Below, piece by piece: positions 24,435-33,409 of a stretch of 44,243 nucleotides of DNA. Both the position numbers and the translations under genes were made by a program. The first letter of the stretch is position 1, and each line of letters begins with the position of its first letter. The notes below the pieces were generated by a model, which worked only from the letters and a program-made list of their open reading frames with translations, made no database searches and was not told the DNA's origin. Source of the stretch: an uncultured Shimia sp. (lineage in GTDB: Bacteria; Pseudomonadota; Alphaproteobacteria; Rhodobacterales; Rhodobacteraceae); contig NZ_CAJXIV010000023.1 in NCBI RefSeq assembly GCF_913054185.1, positions 1 through 44,243 on the forward strand, in the 5' to 3' direction.

Positions 24435-25985
24435 ATGCAGTCTCGACTGGATACATTCTTGGCTTCGTTCCGGGCTTACTGGGCTCGGGAATCTTCTGTG
24501 CGACGTGTGGTGCCTCTGCTGTTTCCCCTGGTGACGTTGGCGGCCTGGCTTGGATTTGGCGAAGTTGGGCTTTTGGTCTGTGCGTTCCTGTTGCCGGTGC
24601 CGTTTTTGATGCTCTCTCCGTTTGCGACAGGCAAACGGCGCAAGAAGAGCGAAGTGGACGGCTTGACCGGGCTGCTCACGCCGGCTGGTTTTGAACGCCA
24701 GATGCAGGAAAAAATGGAAACCCTTGAAGAAGACGGGCGCACCACCGCTTGTTTCTCGATCAAGATCGACAATTTTGCACGCCTGCGTGAAAACCACGGG
24801 GATCAAGCCGCCGAAGAGGTGTTGCGCTATGTCGCTGAACGCCTAAAAAACGCGCTGCGGTCCGGCGATTTAGTGTCTCGTTCTGGCGATGCGTCGTTTG
24901 CCGTGGCTTTGGAGCCCATTGCCTTTTTTGACATCGAAAGCGGCATTCAAATGGCAACACGCTTTCAAACCGCTATCGAAGAGCCCATGCCGCTGCAGAT
25001 GGCGTCCATTTACGTCAGCTGCTCCATTGGTTTCTGCCTGTCCTCCCGCCTCAACCGCCCCTCCGCAACGGCGATGGTTCAGGCCGCAGACATGGCCATG
25101 TGTGAAGCCCAGCTGACCGGCGACAGCAACATCCGCGCCTATTCCACAGATATGGGCCGCAAGGTGATTTCCCGCCGCAAAACCCAAAGCGAAGCAGCGC
25201 GCACCTTGCAGCGCGACCAAATTCGCGCCTGGTTCCAACCGCAAGTGTCCACAGACACAGGCCTTGTGACCGGTTTTGAGGCCTTGGCCCGCTGGGAACA
25301 CCCAGAACGCGGCATTCTGGCGCCCATCCAGTTCCTCGATGTGCTGCACCAGACTGGTCAAATGGGCCAGCTGGCGGACCTGATGCTGCGCCAATCGCTC
25401 GACGCAGTGCGCGCCTGGGACGACGCAGGGTTCACGGTGCCAATGGTCGGCGTGAACTTTGCCGGTGAAGAACTGCGCAGCCCCACGTTGGTGGAGCGTA
25501 TCCAATGGGAATTGGACCGCACTGAGCTCGAAGCAAAGCGTTTGGGCATCGAAGTGCTTGAAAGTGTTGTTGCTGGTACGCCGGATGACATGGTCGTGCG
25601 CAATGTCGAAGCCATCAGCGCTTTGGGCTGCACCGTGGATCTGGACGACTTTGGCACAGGTCACGCCTCGATATCTTCAATCCGCCGCCTGCCAGTCAAG
25701 CGCATCAAGATCGATCGGTCTTTTGTGACCAACATCGACAAAGACCCCGATCAACAGCGCATGATTGCCGCAATTGTCACCATGGCTGAGCGTTTGGGCC
25801 TGGAAACATTGGCCGAAGGTGTTGAAAACTCAGCAGAACACGCAATGCTGGCGCAGCTTGGCTGCTCTCATGTGCAGGGGTACGGCATCGCCCGCCCAAT
25901 GCCGTTTTATGAGACCATCAAGTGGATGACCGAGCATCAAGAAAAGATTGGTCCCGCGCTTCAGATTGGCAACAAGCCACAATAA
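24435..25985 (+). CDS. EAL c-di-GMP phosphodiesterase with a degenerate GGDEF domain
   Basis: 516 residues from the ATG at 24435, chosen because AGGA lies about nine bases upstream; an in-frame ATG at 24414 is also possible. Two N-terminal membrane helices (about 24-62) are followed by a GGDEF-like domain in which the signature is SGDAS (150-154), so diguanylate cyclase activity is unlikely. The EAL domain looks competent: EAL at 282-284, N341 in GVNFAGEE, E in IEVLES, the DDFGTG pair at 404-409, the IKID lysine and EGVE. It should hydrolyse c-di-GMP at the inner membrane. Being 2.2 kb from the Tad cluster, it could influence adhesion, but that is inference. Confidence 0.92.
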   Translation: MQSRLDTFLASFRAYWARESSVRRVVPLLFPLVTLAAWLGFGEVGLLVCAFLLPVPFLMLSPFATGKRRKKSEVDGLTGLLTPAGFERQMQEKMETLEEDGRTTACFSIKIDNFARLRENHGDQAAEEVLRYVAERLKNALRSGDLVSRSGDASFAVALEPIAFFDIESGIQMATRFQTAIEEPMPLQMASIYVSCSIGFCLSSRLNRPSATAMVQAADMAMCEAQLTGDSNIRAYSTDMGRKVISRRKTQSEAARTLQRDQIRAWFQPQVSTDTGLVTGFEALARWEHPERGILAPIQFLDVLHQTGQMGQLADLMLRQSLDAVRAWDDAGFTVPMVGVNFAGEELRSPTLVERIQWELDRTELEAKRLGIEVLESVVAGTPDDMVVRNVEAISALGCTVDLDDFGTGHASISSIRRLPVKRIKIDRSFVTNIDKDPDQQRMIAAIVTMAERLGLETLAEGVENSAEHAMLAQLGCSHVQGYGIARPMPFYETIKWMTEHQEKIGPALQIGNKPQ

Positions 25986-26128
25986 GCGCCGCAGCGCCCT
26001 TGCATCTACGGTATCCACACACGCAACGAACCGCCGCGTTTCGTGCCAATTGGGCCGAATCCCCTTGACCTTTGGCCGCCACCTCTGTTGAACCTCCCCA
26101 ACCTTTCAATGACAGATGGCTTGCGGCA

Positions 26129-27952
26129 ATGGACGATCAGAACAAGAACCTCATCCTCGCGACGGCGCTCAGCTTTGGCGTCATCCTGATCTGGTTCGTC
26201 TTGTTTCCCCCTCCTGAGGCCACTCAGGATCCAAATGCACTGACTGCAGTCGAAAGCATCGACGCGGTCACGCCATCCACCGCACCGGCCACTGCCACCA
26301 CAGATGCCGCGGACTCTGGCGCGGCCACATCCGTTGAGGCCACAGCCGTTGCCAACGCGCCACGTGTGGAGATCGACACGGCGCGTCTGTCGGGCTCCGT
26401 CTCCCTGCTGGGTGGCCGTCTGGATGATCTGAAACTCAACGACTATCGCGAGACGCAGGAACCGGATTCACCCATCGTGACCTTCCTGTCGCCCAACGGT
26501 GAACCAAACGCCTACTACGCGCTTTATGGCTGGGCACCAGGTGCCGGCCTGTCTTTGGATCAAGTGCCGGGTTCCAACACGCTTTGGGCCGTCGAAAGTG
26601 GTGAAACCCTCACCGTTGAGACCCCAATCACTTTGAAATGGGACAATGGCGCTGGCCTGATCTTCCGTCGCACCATTTCGGTCGACAAAGACTACATGTT
26701 CTCCGTTGAGCAGACCGTGGAAAACACCGGCGCAGGCACTGTTGCTCTGGCACCCTATGGCGTTCTGGCGCGCTACGGCGAGCCGGATGATCTGAAGAAC
26801 TTCTTCATCCTGCACGAAGGCCTGATCTCCATGGCCGACGGCGAGCTGACCGAAACTGACTACGATGGCATGACCGACTACACCTTCGATCAGCGCGAAG
26901 GCGCGCCCGCGGAAGTGTCCCAGGTCGAAGCCAACGGCTGGATCGGCTTCACCGACCACTACTGGATGGCCACATTGATCCCTGAACAGGGCAAGCCGTT
27001 TAAATCTGTGGCAAAATACGACGCATCGCGCGACATCTACCAAACCGAAGCGGTGATGCCGACCATGCAGGTGGCCGAGGGTGAAACCGCTTCCGTCAAC
27101 TCGCGCCTGTATGCGGGCTCCAAAGACTGGGGCAAAATTCGCGCCTACCAGAACGACGAAGGTGTTGAAGGCCTGCTGGAATCCATCGACTGGGGCTGGT
27201 TCTCTTTCCTGACCAAACCAATCATGTGGCTCCTGATGTGGCTCTATGGTGTCATTGGCAACATGGGCTGGGCGATCATTGCGCTGACCGTTGTTCTGAA
27301 AATCATCGTCTTCCCGCTGGCGTACAAATCTTATGCCTCTATGGCGAAGATGAAAGAGCTTCAGCCACAGATGGAGAAGCTCAAGGAAAACGCGGGCGAC
27401 GACCGTCAGAAGATGCAGCAAGCCATGATGGAGCTGTATAAGAAGGAAAAGGTCAATCCGGCGGCTGGCTGTTTGCCAATCCTGATCCAGATCCCAATCT
27501 TCTTCTCGCTCTACAAAGTGATTTTTGTGACCAAAGAGTTGCGTCACGCGCCGTGGTTTGGCTGGATCACCGATCTCTCCGCGCCGGACCCAAGCTCAAT
27601 TTTCAACCTGTTTGGCATCTTGCCCTACGGCGTACCGGAGCTCGGCTTCTTTGAAATCTTCTCCTTGGGCATCCTGCCAATCCTGCTGGGTATCTCCATG
27701 TGGCTGCAGCAGAAGCTGAATCCGGCCCCAACCGATCCAACGCAGAAAATGATTTTTGCCTGGATGCCATGGGTCTTCATGTTCATGCTTGGCAGCTTCG
27801 CCTCTGGTCTGGTGGTGTACTGGATCACCAACAACGTGATCACCTTCATCCAGCAGTACGGCATCATGCGTCAGCATGGCTATAAGCCGGATGTGTTTGG
27901 CAACATCACATCCAGCTTCAAGAAGAAGCCGCCGGAAGAGGACGCCAAGTAA
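26129..27952 (+). CDS. yidC: YidC, membrane protein insertase
   Basis: 607 residues from the ATG at 26129, which gives the family start MDDQNKNLILATALSF; a longer frame from 26072 begins with TTG and lacks support. A membrane anchor (7-27) is followed by an alanine/threonine-rich linker, a large periplasmic domain (about 80-345), and the five-helix insertase core (about 355-590). The positive groove residue is lysine, in VVLKIIVFPLAYKSYASMAK, where the E. coli protein has R366; lysine is common in alphaproteobacteria. It inserts inner-membrane proteins alone or with SecYEG. Its stop overlaps the MOSC gene by one base. Confidence 0.96.
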   Translation: MDDQNKNLILATALSFGVILIWFVLFPPPEATQDPNALTAVESIDAVTPSTAPATATTDAADSGAATSVEATAVANAPRVEIDTARLSGSVSLLGGRLDDLKLNDYRETQEPDSPIVTFLSPNGEPNAYYALYGWAPGAGLSLDQVPGSNTLWAVESGETLTVETPITLKWDNGAGLIFRRTISVDKDYMFSVEQTVENTGAGTVALAPYGVLARYGEPDDLKNFFILHEGLISMADGELTETDYDGMTDYTFDQREGAPAEVSQVEANGWIGFTDHYWMATLIPEQGKPFKSVAKYDASRDIYQTEAVMPTMQVAEGETASVNSRLYAGSKDWGKIRAYQNDEGVEGLLESIDWGWFSFLTKPIMWLLMWLYGVIGNMGWAIIALTVVLKIIVFPLAYKSYASMAKMKELQPQMEKLKENAGDDRQKMQQAMMELYKKEKVNPAAGCLPILIQIPIFFSLYKVIFVTKELRHAPWFGWITDLSAPDPSSIFNLFGILPYGVPELGFFEIFSLGILPILLGISMWLQQKLNPAPTDPTQKMIFAWMPWVFMFMLGSFASGLVVYWITNNVITFIQQYGIMRQHGYKPDVFGNITSSFKKKPPEEDAK

Positions 27953-28695
27953 TGGGAACCGTCTCCGCACTTTGGCGACACCCGATAAAGGCCCACGGAC
28001 GCGAGTCCGTGGGTCATATCTCTTTGGTGGAGGGGCAAACCTTCCCCTGGGATCGTCGTTACGCCGTTGCACATGAGCGCGCCAAAACCGAAGGCGGCGA
28101 ATGGGCCCGCTGCGTCAATTTCTCCCGCGCAGCCGGCGCCCCTTCCCTGCAGGCAATCACTGCCAAGGTCGACGCAGCCAGTGGTAAGATCACCTTGCAG
28201 CACCCGGACCTTTGGGAGCTGACCTTTGATCCGGAAACCCAAGGCGACAAGCTGATTGATTGGGTTCGCCCCATCATGCCCAAAGACCGTGCCGCAAGTG
28301 CCAAACTGGTGCCCGCCGGGGAATTTGGCATGACCGACAGCCCCTTCCCATCCATCTCGATCCACACCACAGCCAGCCATCGCGCCATCGAAGGCCGTCT
28401 GGGGCGCAAGCTCGCCACCGAACGCTGGCGCGGCAACATCTGGCTCGATGGCTTTGCCCCATGGGAAGAGTTTGACTGGATTGGCAAAACACTCCGCATC
28501 GGCGAAACCGAAATTGAGGTGCGTGAACGCATCACGCGCTGCAAAGCGACCACGGCCAACACCGACACAGGCCTGCGCGACGCGGACACTTTGGGTGTTC
28601 TGAACGAAGCCTTTGGCCATCAGGACTTTGGCGTCTACGGTGTGGTGACCAAATCCGGCGATATTTCTGTCGGCAACACAGCAGAGGTGCTCTGA
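27952..28695 (+). CDS. MOSC-domain protein
   Basis: 247 residues. The N-terminal beta-barrel part starts with LWRHPIKAHGRES and WDRRYAV. The C-terminal MOSC core carries the conserved cysteine in RITRCKATTANTDTG. MOSC proteins are sulfur carriers related to the C-terminal domain of molybdenum cofactor sulfurase and to YiiM/YcbX. A substrate cannot be told. The gene overlaps yidC upstream and engB downstream by one base each, so the trio is translated as one coupled unit. Confidence 0.92.
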   Translation: MGTVSALWRHPIKAHGRESVGHISLVEGQTFPWDRRYAVAHERAKTEGGEWARCVNFSRAAGAPSLQAITAKVDAASGKITLQHPDLWELTFDPETQGDKLIDWVRPIMPKDRAASAKLVPAGEFGMTDSPFPSISIHTTASHRAIEGRLGRKLATERWRGNIWLDGFAPWEEFDWIGKTLRIGETEIEVRERITRCKATTANTDTGLRDADTLGVLNEAFGHQDFGVYGVVTKSGDISVGNTAEVL

Positions 28696-29348
28696 TGCAG
28701 CTTCCCTTCCCCTTTGTCGAAGATCCTGAACCAATCGCGTATGAGCGTGGCCGTAAGCTGTTTGACGGCTCCAACTCCGAGTTCCTCAAAGGTGTGGTGG
28801 CCATGGATGGCCTGCCGGCGGGTGACCGCATTGAGGTCTGCTTTGCGGGCCGCTCCAATGTCGGCAAGTCCACGCTGATCAACGCGCTGACCAACCGCAG
28901 CCGCCTGGCACGCGCGTCCAACACACCGGGTCGGACGCAGGAGATTAACTTCTTCACCTTGACCGACAGCCACTATCTTGTGGATTTGCCCGGCTACGGC
29001 TACGCCAATGCGCCTCTGGCAGTGGTGGAGAAATGGCAACGCCTGCTGAAACGCTACCTCTCTGGCCGCGCCAACCTGCGCCGCGCTTTTGTGCTGATCG
29101 ACACCCGTCACGGCATCAAAGATGTCGACGAAGAGATCATGTCGCTGATGGACAGCTCCGCTCTGACGTTTCAGGTCGTGATGACCAAAGCGGATAAGGT
29201 CAAAGAGAAAGACCGCGAGAAGATCTTCAAGCAGGTCCGTGAGAAGCTCTCCAAGCATCCGGCAGCCTTTCCCGAGATTGTGCTGACCAGCTCTGAAAAG
29301 GGCGACGGCATCGCCACGCTGCGCTCGATCATCGCGGGTCTCGAATAA
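28695..29348 (+). CDS. engB: EngB (YihA/YsxC) ribosome-biogenesis GTPase
   Basis: 217 residues. G1 is GRSNVGKST, G2 lies in TPGRTQEINFF, G3 is DLPGYGYA, G4 is TKADK and G5 is near SSEKGDG. It is a TrmE-Era-like GTPase needed for late assembly of the large ribosomal subunit. The yidC-MOSC-engB order is common in alphaproteobacteria. The next gene starts three bases after its stop. Confidence 0.96.
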   Translation: MQLPFPFVEDPEPIAYERGRKLFDGSNSEFLKGVVAMDGLPAGDRIEVCFAGRSNVGKSTLINALTNRSRLARASNTPGRTQEINFFTLTDSHYLVDLPGYGYANAPLAVVEKWQRLLKRYLSGRANLRRAFVLIDTRHGIKDVDEEIMSLMDSSALTFQVVMTKADKVKEKDREKIFKQVREKLSKHPAAFPEIVLTSSEKGDGIATLRSIIAGLE

Positions 29349-29351
29349 CCC

Positions 29352-29717
29352 ATGCGCTTTGTGACGTCTTTGGTGCTTCTGCTGGCCATTATGGCCTCAG
29401 CGGCCATCCCTATGGGATGGATGCCAAAGACGTTGGCGGATGGCCAAATGGTGCTGGTGATCTGTACTGGCGATAATTTTGCAGAAGTCATCGTCGATGA
29501 AACCGGGACACCAGTGCCGTTCCACGAACAGACTGGCGAAGAGCGCAGCCCCTGTGCTTTCTCCGCCATTGCCGAGGCCGTTCAGGTTCTGAATGGCCCC
29601 TTCCCGATGCCGCTTTCTGCGTCCCTGACAGACCGCTGGCAGCATCAGGACTTCACCAACAATAGTGCTGGCTTTCACCGCCGATATGACGCCCGTGGTC
29701 CCCCAACTCTCTCCTGA
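29352..29717 (+). CDS. DUF2946-like small exported protein
   Basis: 121 residues. A hydrophobic N-terminus (3-20) is followed by IPMGWMP, then VICTGD and SPCAFSAIAEA, giving two cysteines that could bind metal or form a disulfide. This resembles DUF2946-type proteins, which are small, membrane-anchored and often next to PepSY or metal-uptake genes. Here the PepSY protein gene follows 73 bp downstream. A role with that protein in metal or redox handling at the inner membrane is inferred from the pairing only. Confidence 0.7.
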   Translation: MRFVTSLVLLLAIMASAAIPMGWMPKTLADGQMVLVICTGDNFAEVIVDETGTPVPFHEQTGEERSPCAFSAIAEAVQVLNGPFPMPLSASLTDRWQHQDFTNNSAGFHRRYDARGPPTLS

Positions 29718-29790
29718 GTTCTCAACACAATCAAACACAACATAAGCCGCCTTGCAGTGCCAAGCGCGGCCCATCAGGAGATGTTCCCTC

Positions 29791-31203
29791 ATGGCCAAGG
29801 ACAGCCAATTTGCCGACGTGCGCGCAGAGCAACCCAGCGCAACGTCTCTTTCTCAAAAACTTTATTTCGCCGCCTGGCGCTGGCACTTCTACGCCGCGCT
29901 ATACGTGGTGCCTTTTTTGATCATGTTGGCGGTGACCGGCATGATGATGATGTTCATCACTCAGTTTGACGGCCGCGACGGTGAAAAAATCACGGTTACG
30001 CCTCAAGAGACCGCGTTGAGTGTCTCCGACCAAGCCACTGCCGCCACATCCGCGGTGCCCGGCTCTGTAGTCGAATACATCGGCCCCAAATCCGACGCCC
30101 TTGCCACCGTGTTCCGCATCAACACTGGCGACAATCACCAGATGGTGGCCGTGGATCCCTACACTGGCGCGGTGCTGGGCAACTGGGACCGTCGCACCGG
30201 CTGGTATGATTTTGCTGACAATGTGCACGGGTCCCTGTTGCTGGGCGATACCGGGGATCGCCTGATCGAAATCGCAGCGGGCCTTGGCCTCGTGCTGGTG
30301 CTCACCGGGCTTTACCTCTGGTGGCCGCGCGGCGGCGACACCTCGGTGTTTATTCCCAACTTGAAGGCCCGAGGCCGTGCACTTTGGAAGAGCCTGCACG
30401 CGGTCACCGGGTTTTGGATCTCGGCGTTGTTGGTGGTGTTCCTGATCTCCGGCCTGGCTTGGGCAGGCATCTGGGGCGGCAAATATGTACAGGCCTGGTC
30501 CACCTTCCCGGCTGAAAAGTGGAACAACGTGCCACTCTCAGACAGCACCCACGCCAGCATGAACCACGGCAACCAAAACGATGTGCCTTGGGCGCTGGAG
30601 CAAACCCCAATGCCGGCCTCTGGATCTAATGTAGGCGTTACCGGCACCGCTGAAGGTGCACCTGTTGACCTCAACAGCCTTGTTGCCTTGGGCCGCGACC
30701 TGGGACTCGAAGGTCGTTTCCGTGTGGCTTATCCGCGTGACGACACCGGCGTCTGGACCATCAACCAGGACAGCATGAGCGGCGACAGCGCAACCCCAAC
30801 CGTTGATGCAACCATTCACGTGGATCAATACACCGGTAAAATCCTCGCCGAAGTCCGTTTTGCAGACTATTCGGTTGCGGGCAAATCCATGGCGGTGGGC
30901 ATTCCGCTGCATATGGGCCTCATGGGGCTGTGGAACCTGCTCTTGAACACCGTGTTCTGCCTCTTGGTGATCTTTGTCTGTGTCTCCGGCGTGGTCATGT
31001 GGCTCAAACGCCGCCCCGCCAAGGCCCTGCGCCTGGCTGCGCCTCCCGCGCCTTCAGACATGCCCCTGTTCAAAGGTGTTTTGTTGATCGCGGCCTTGCT
31101 CTCCGTGGCATTCCCGCTGGTAGGCGTGACGCTGCTGGCTGTGTTGGCGTTTGACGTGTTAGTGGTGGGCAACATTCCCGCGCTGAAACGCGCTCTGTCA
31201 TAA
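29791..31203 (+). CDS. PepSY-associated TM helix protein
   Basis: 470 residues from the ATG at 29791 (AGGAG ten bases upstream). The first helix follows the amphipathic WRWHFYAALYVVPF entry typical of the PiuB/COG3182 group. A PepSY domain with VAVDPYTGAVLG comes next, then LVLVLTGLYLWWPR, and HAVTGFWISALLVVFLISGLAW with a conserved histidine. A second PepSY-like stretch precedes the last helices. Relatives are linked to iron or copper acquisition, some as reductases of bound ferric complexes. It probably works with the DUF2946-like protein just upstream. No TonB receptor is adjacent. Confidence 0.88.
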   Translation: MAKDSQFADVRAEQPSATSLSQKLYFAAWRWHFYAALYVVPFLIMLAVTGMMMMFITQFDGRDGEKITVTPQETALSVSDQATAATSAVPGSVVEYIGPKSDALATVFRINTGDNHQMVAVDPYTGAVLGNWDRRTGWYDFADNVHGSLLLGDTGDRLIEIAAGLGLVLVLTGLYLWWPRGGDTSVFIPNLKARGRALWKSLHAVTGFWISALLVVFLISGLAWAGIWGGKYVQAWSTFPAEKWNNVPLSDSTHASMNHGNQNDVPWALEQTPMPASGSNVGVTGTAEGAPVDLNSLVALGRDLGLEGRFRVAYPRDDTGVWTINQDSMSGDSATPTVDATIHVDQYTGKILAEVRFADYSVAGKSMAVGIPLHMGLMGLWNLLLNTVFCLLVIFVCVSGVVMWLKRRPAKALRLAAPPAPSDMPLFKGVLLIAALLSVAFPLVGVTLLAVLAFDVLVVGNIPALKRALS

Positions 31204-31252
31204 CCTACCCGCCCTGCCCGCACCGGTGGGCGGGGCAATTTGAGGACCTTGC

Positions 31253-32065
31253 ATGCAGCTCACAGGAATTGGTGTCGCAGGATGTGGCCGCATGGGTGGA
31301 CCGATGCTGGCTGCGCTGCGCAGCGCAGGGTTTGACGCCTTTGGCTACGATGTCCGGGCTTCATCAGAGTTCGGCGACCTCGCCCCCCAAATGCGAGCAC
31401 TAGACACCTTCCGAAAAGACCTGCAAATCTTGATCACAGTGGTGCGCGACATCACCCAAACCGATGACGTGCTGTTTGGCATGCAAAACCTGATCAACAC
31501 CGCACCCAAGCTGCAAACAGTGATCATTTCGTCCACCCTGTCCCCCAAATACGTCCGCGCTCTACGGGACCGCGTACCAACGCACATCACCCTGATCGAC
31601 GCCCCGATGTCCGGTGCCGCCATTGCCGCAAAGGAGGCGCGCCTGTCGTTTATGTTGGGAGGAGACACAGAGGCTCTGGCCCATCATCAACCACTGTTTG
31701 ACGCCATGGGCGCGCATTTCCATCCCATGGGCGACTACGGCGCAGGCATGCAAGCCAAGGTGCTCAACAACCTGCTCGCCGCCTCCAACACCGCCATGAC
31801 GCGGCTGGTGCTCGACTGGGCGGATCAAGCGGGCATCGACGAAGAGGCGCTCTTGAGCCTGATCCACACCTCTTCTGGTCAAAACTGGCTGGCCTCCGGT
31901 TTCAACAACATCGAATTTGCCCGCGATGGCTGGGACCAGGACAACACCATAGGCATTCTGACCAAAGACGTGGCCTCCGCATTGGACGCCGCCCCGATGG
32001 GCGCTGACACCACCCTACCAGAGACCGTGCGCAAGGCGATTTTTGCGCTCAAACCGCGGCCCTGA
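31253..32065 (+). CDS. NAD(P)-dependent beta-hydroxyacid dehydrogenase family protein
   Basis: 270 residues. The Rossmann motif GVAGCGRMGGPM is at 7-18. The substrate-binding motif DAPMSGAAIAAKEARL near 121-136 and the catalytic lysine region GAGMQAKVLNN near 163-173 fit the 3-hydroxyisobutyrate dehydrogenase family. The family oxidises short 3-hydroxyacids; the actual substrate is not readable. The gene starts 49 bp after the PepSY gene and is followed by a CTCAAATATCCC-type intergenic motif. Confidence 0.9.
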   Translation: MQLTGIGVAGCGRMGGPMLAALRSAGFDAFGYDVRASSEFGDLAPQMRALDTFRKDLQILITVVRDITQTDDVLFGMQNLINTAPKLQTVIISSTLSPKYVRALRDRVPTHITLIDAPMSGAAIAAKEARLSFMLGGDTEALAHHQPLFDAMGAHFHPMGDYGAGMQAKVLNNLLAASNTAMTRLVLDWADQAGIDEEALLSLIHTSSGQNWLASGFNNIEFARDGWDQDNTIGILTKDVASALDAAPMGADTTLPETVRKAIFALKPRP

Positions 32066-32084
32066 CGCGCAGGGCTTCATTTGG

Positions 32085-32107
32085 CTCAAAATATCCCCGC
32101 CGGAGGC
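32085..32107. repeat. Dispersed intergenic motif, copy 1
   Basis: CTCAAAATATCCCCGCCGGA and a few further bases, 20 bp after a stop codon. A similar motif occurs at 40259-40278 after another stop codon. I recall comparable elements between genes in Rhodobacteraceae genomes, but cannot name a described family. Confidence 0.5.
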
Positions 32108-32187
32108 ACCTGTCCTTGCCGCCCTCAAACCGCCGCTTCAGGCGCACACCCGTTGCACTCCGCCCCCATTTCCGGCATGACACCCCA

Positions 32188-32883
32188 ATGAACATTCGTA
32201 CCCGCGCCCTCGCTGTCCACCTCCTCACCGCCACCGGGGCGGTTTTTGCAATGCTGGCCATGCTGGCTGCTGTGGATGGCAACTGGAGCCTGATGTTCCT
32301 CTGGCTGGTGGTGGCGTTTTTTGTGGACGGCATCGACGGTCCGCTTGCGCGCCACTACCATGTAAAGAAAAACGCACCTGAGTTTGACGGGGTCTTGCTC
32401 GACCTGATCATCGACTACCTCACGTATGTCTTCATCCCGGCTTATGCGCTGTTCAAATCCGGGCTGATGGACGGCTGGACCGGCTGGTTTGCGATCATCA
32501 TCATCACTTTTGCTTCCGCGCTCTACTTCGCGGATACGCGCATGAAAACCAAAGACAATTCTTTCTCCGGCTTCCCCGGATGCTGGAACATGCTGGTGAT
32601 TGTGATCTTTGCAGTGGAGCCTAATTTCTGGGTCAGTCTGGGCCTTGTGACCGTGCTTGCCGTCACCATGTTCCTGCCGATCAAATTTGTGCATCCGACC
32701 CGCACGGAGCGCTGGCGTTTGGTGACTTTTCCAATGGCATTGGGCTGGACCTTCTTTGCCGGTTGGGCCGCCTGGGTCGATTTCCATCCGGAAAGCTGGG
32801 CGCATTGGGGGTTGGTTGCAACCTCGGTTTACCTGACCCTCGCGGGTGCCGCGCAACAGCTCATATACCGCGAAACGCTCTGA
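32188..32883 (+). CDS. pcs: Phosphatidylcholine synthase
   Basis: 231 residues from the ATG at 32188. The CDP-alcohol phosphotransferase motif reads D50-G51-x2-A54-R55 ... G68-x3-D72-x3-D76 (IDGPLAR, then FDGVLLDLIIDYLTY). The longer gap between AR and G is typical of bacterial Pcs. Further family features are VFIPAYALFKSG and the GFPGCWNML segment. About seven membrane helices are visible. Pcs condenses choline with CDP-diacylglycerol in the inner membrane to make phosphatidylcholine in one step. No clear ribosome binding site was found. It is convergent with the ogt-type gene; the stops nearly touch. Confidence 0.92.
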   Translation: MNIRTRALAVHLLTATGAVFAMLAMLAAVDGNWSLMFLWLVVAFFVDGIDGPLARHYHVKKNAPEFDGVLLDLIIDYLTYVFIPAYALFKSGLMDGWTGWFAIIIITFASALYFADTRMKTKDNSFSGFPGCWNMLVIVIFAVEPNFWVSLGLVTVLAVTMFLPIKFVHPTRTERWRLVTFPMALGWTFFAGWAAWVDFHPESWAHWGLVATSVYLTLAGAAQQLIYRETL

Positions 32884-33336
32884 TTAAATCAGCAGGCCAC
32901 CGGCCCGCTCATGTTTGAGCAACCAGACCTTGGTCTCCACGCCACCTAAGCCAGAAAACCCGCCCAATCCATTTGCGCCGAGCACACGGTGACAGGGAAT
33001 GATCACCGGGATTGGATTGCCGCCGCAGCCCTGTCCAATCGCCTGTGCAGGCACGCCCAAGTCCTTTGACAGCTCACCATAGGTGCGCGTCTCACCCAGC
33101 GGAATCGCCGACATCGCGTCACAGACCCGTTGTTGAAACGCGGACGCCTCAACCTTCAAAGGCAAGTCAAACCCCTGCGCCGGATCGTCAAAATACGCCA
33201 CCAATTGCGCCGCCGCCGCGCGCAACAACGGGGTGTCATCTGCGCCGCCGCTCTCCCATTCAGCGCGCACAATCGCGCCGTCTTTCTCAGTCAGGGTCAT
33301 GGGGCCGGTTGGCGTATCTACGGTCATTTGTAACAT
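32884..33336 (-). CDS. ogt: Methylated-DNA-protein-cysteine methyltransferase
   Basis: 150 residues if the ATG at 33336 is used; starts at 33327 or 33357 are also possible because none has a strong ribosome binding site. The active-site motif is PVIIPCHRVLGANG, with the methyl-accepting cysteine in PCHR. The helix-turn-helix region around GETRTYGELSKDLGVPAQAIGQ and the N-terminal strand domain are present. It repairs O6-alkylguanine by irreversible transfer to the cysteine. It lies downstream of ileS on the same strand but behind the ileS terminator. Confidence 0.92.
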   Translation of the reverse strand: MLQMTVDTPTGPMTLTEKDGAIVRAEWESGGADDTPLLRAAAAQLVAYFDDPAQGFDLPLKVEASAFQQRVCDAMSAIPLGETRTYGELSKDLGVPAQAIGQGCGGNPIPVIIPCHRVLGANGLGGFSGLGGVETKVWLLKHERAGGLLI

Positions 33337-33353
33337 GACGCCACACTGCCCAA

Positions 33354-33382
33354 GCAAAAGGCGCCCCGCAAGCGGGACGCCT
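33354..33382 (-). terminator. Intrinsic terminator after ileS
   Basis: Read on the minus strand: AGGCG and CCCGC pair with GCGGG and CGCCT around a 2-base loop, with one mismatch, then TTTT. It lies 28 bp after the ileS stop. Confidence 0.85.
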
Positions 33383-33409
33383 CACAATGCGCATCATTTG
33401 GAGCGCAAA

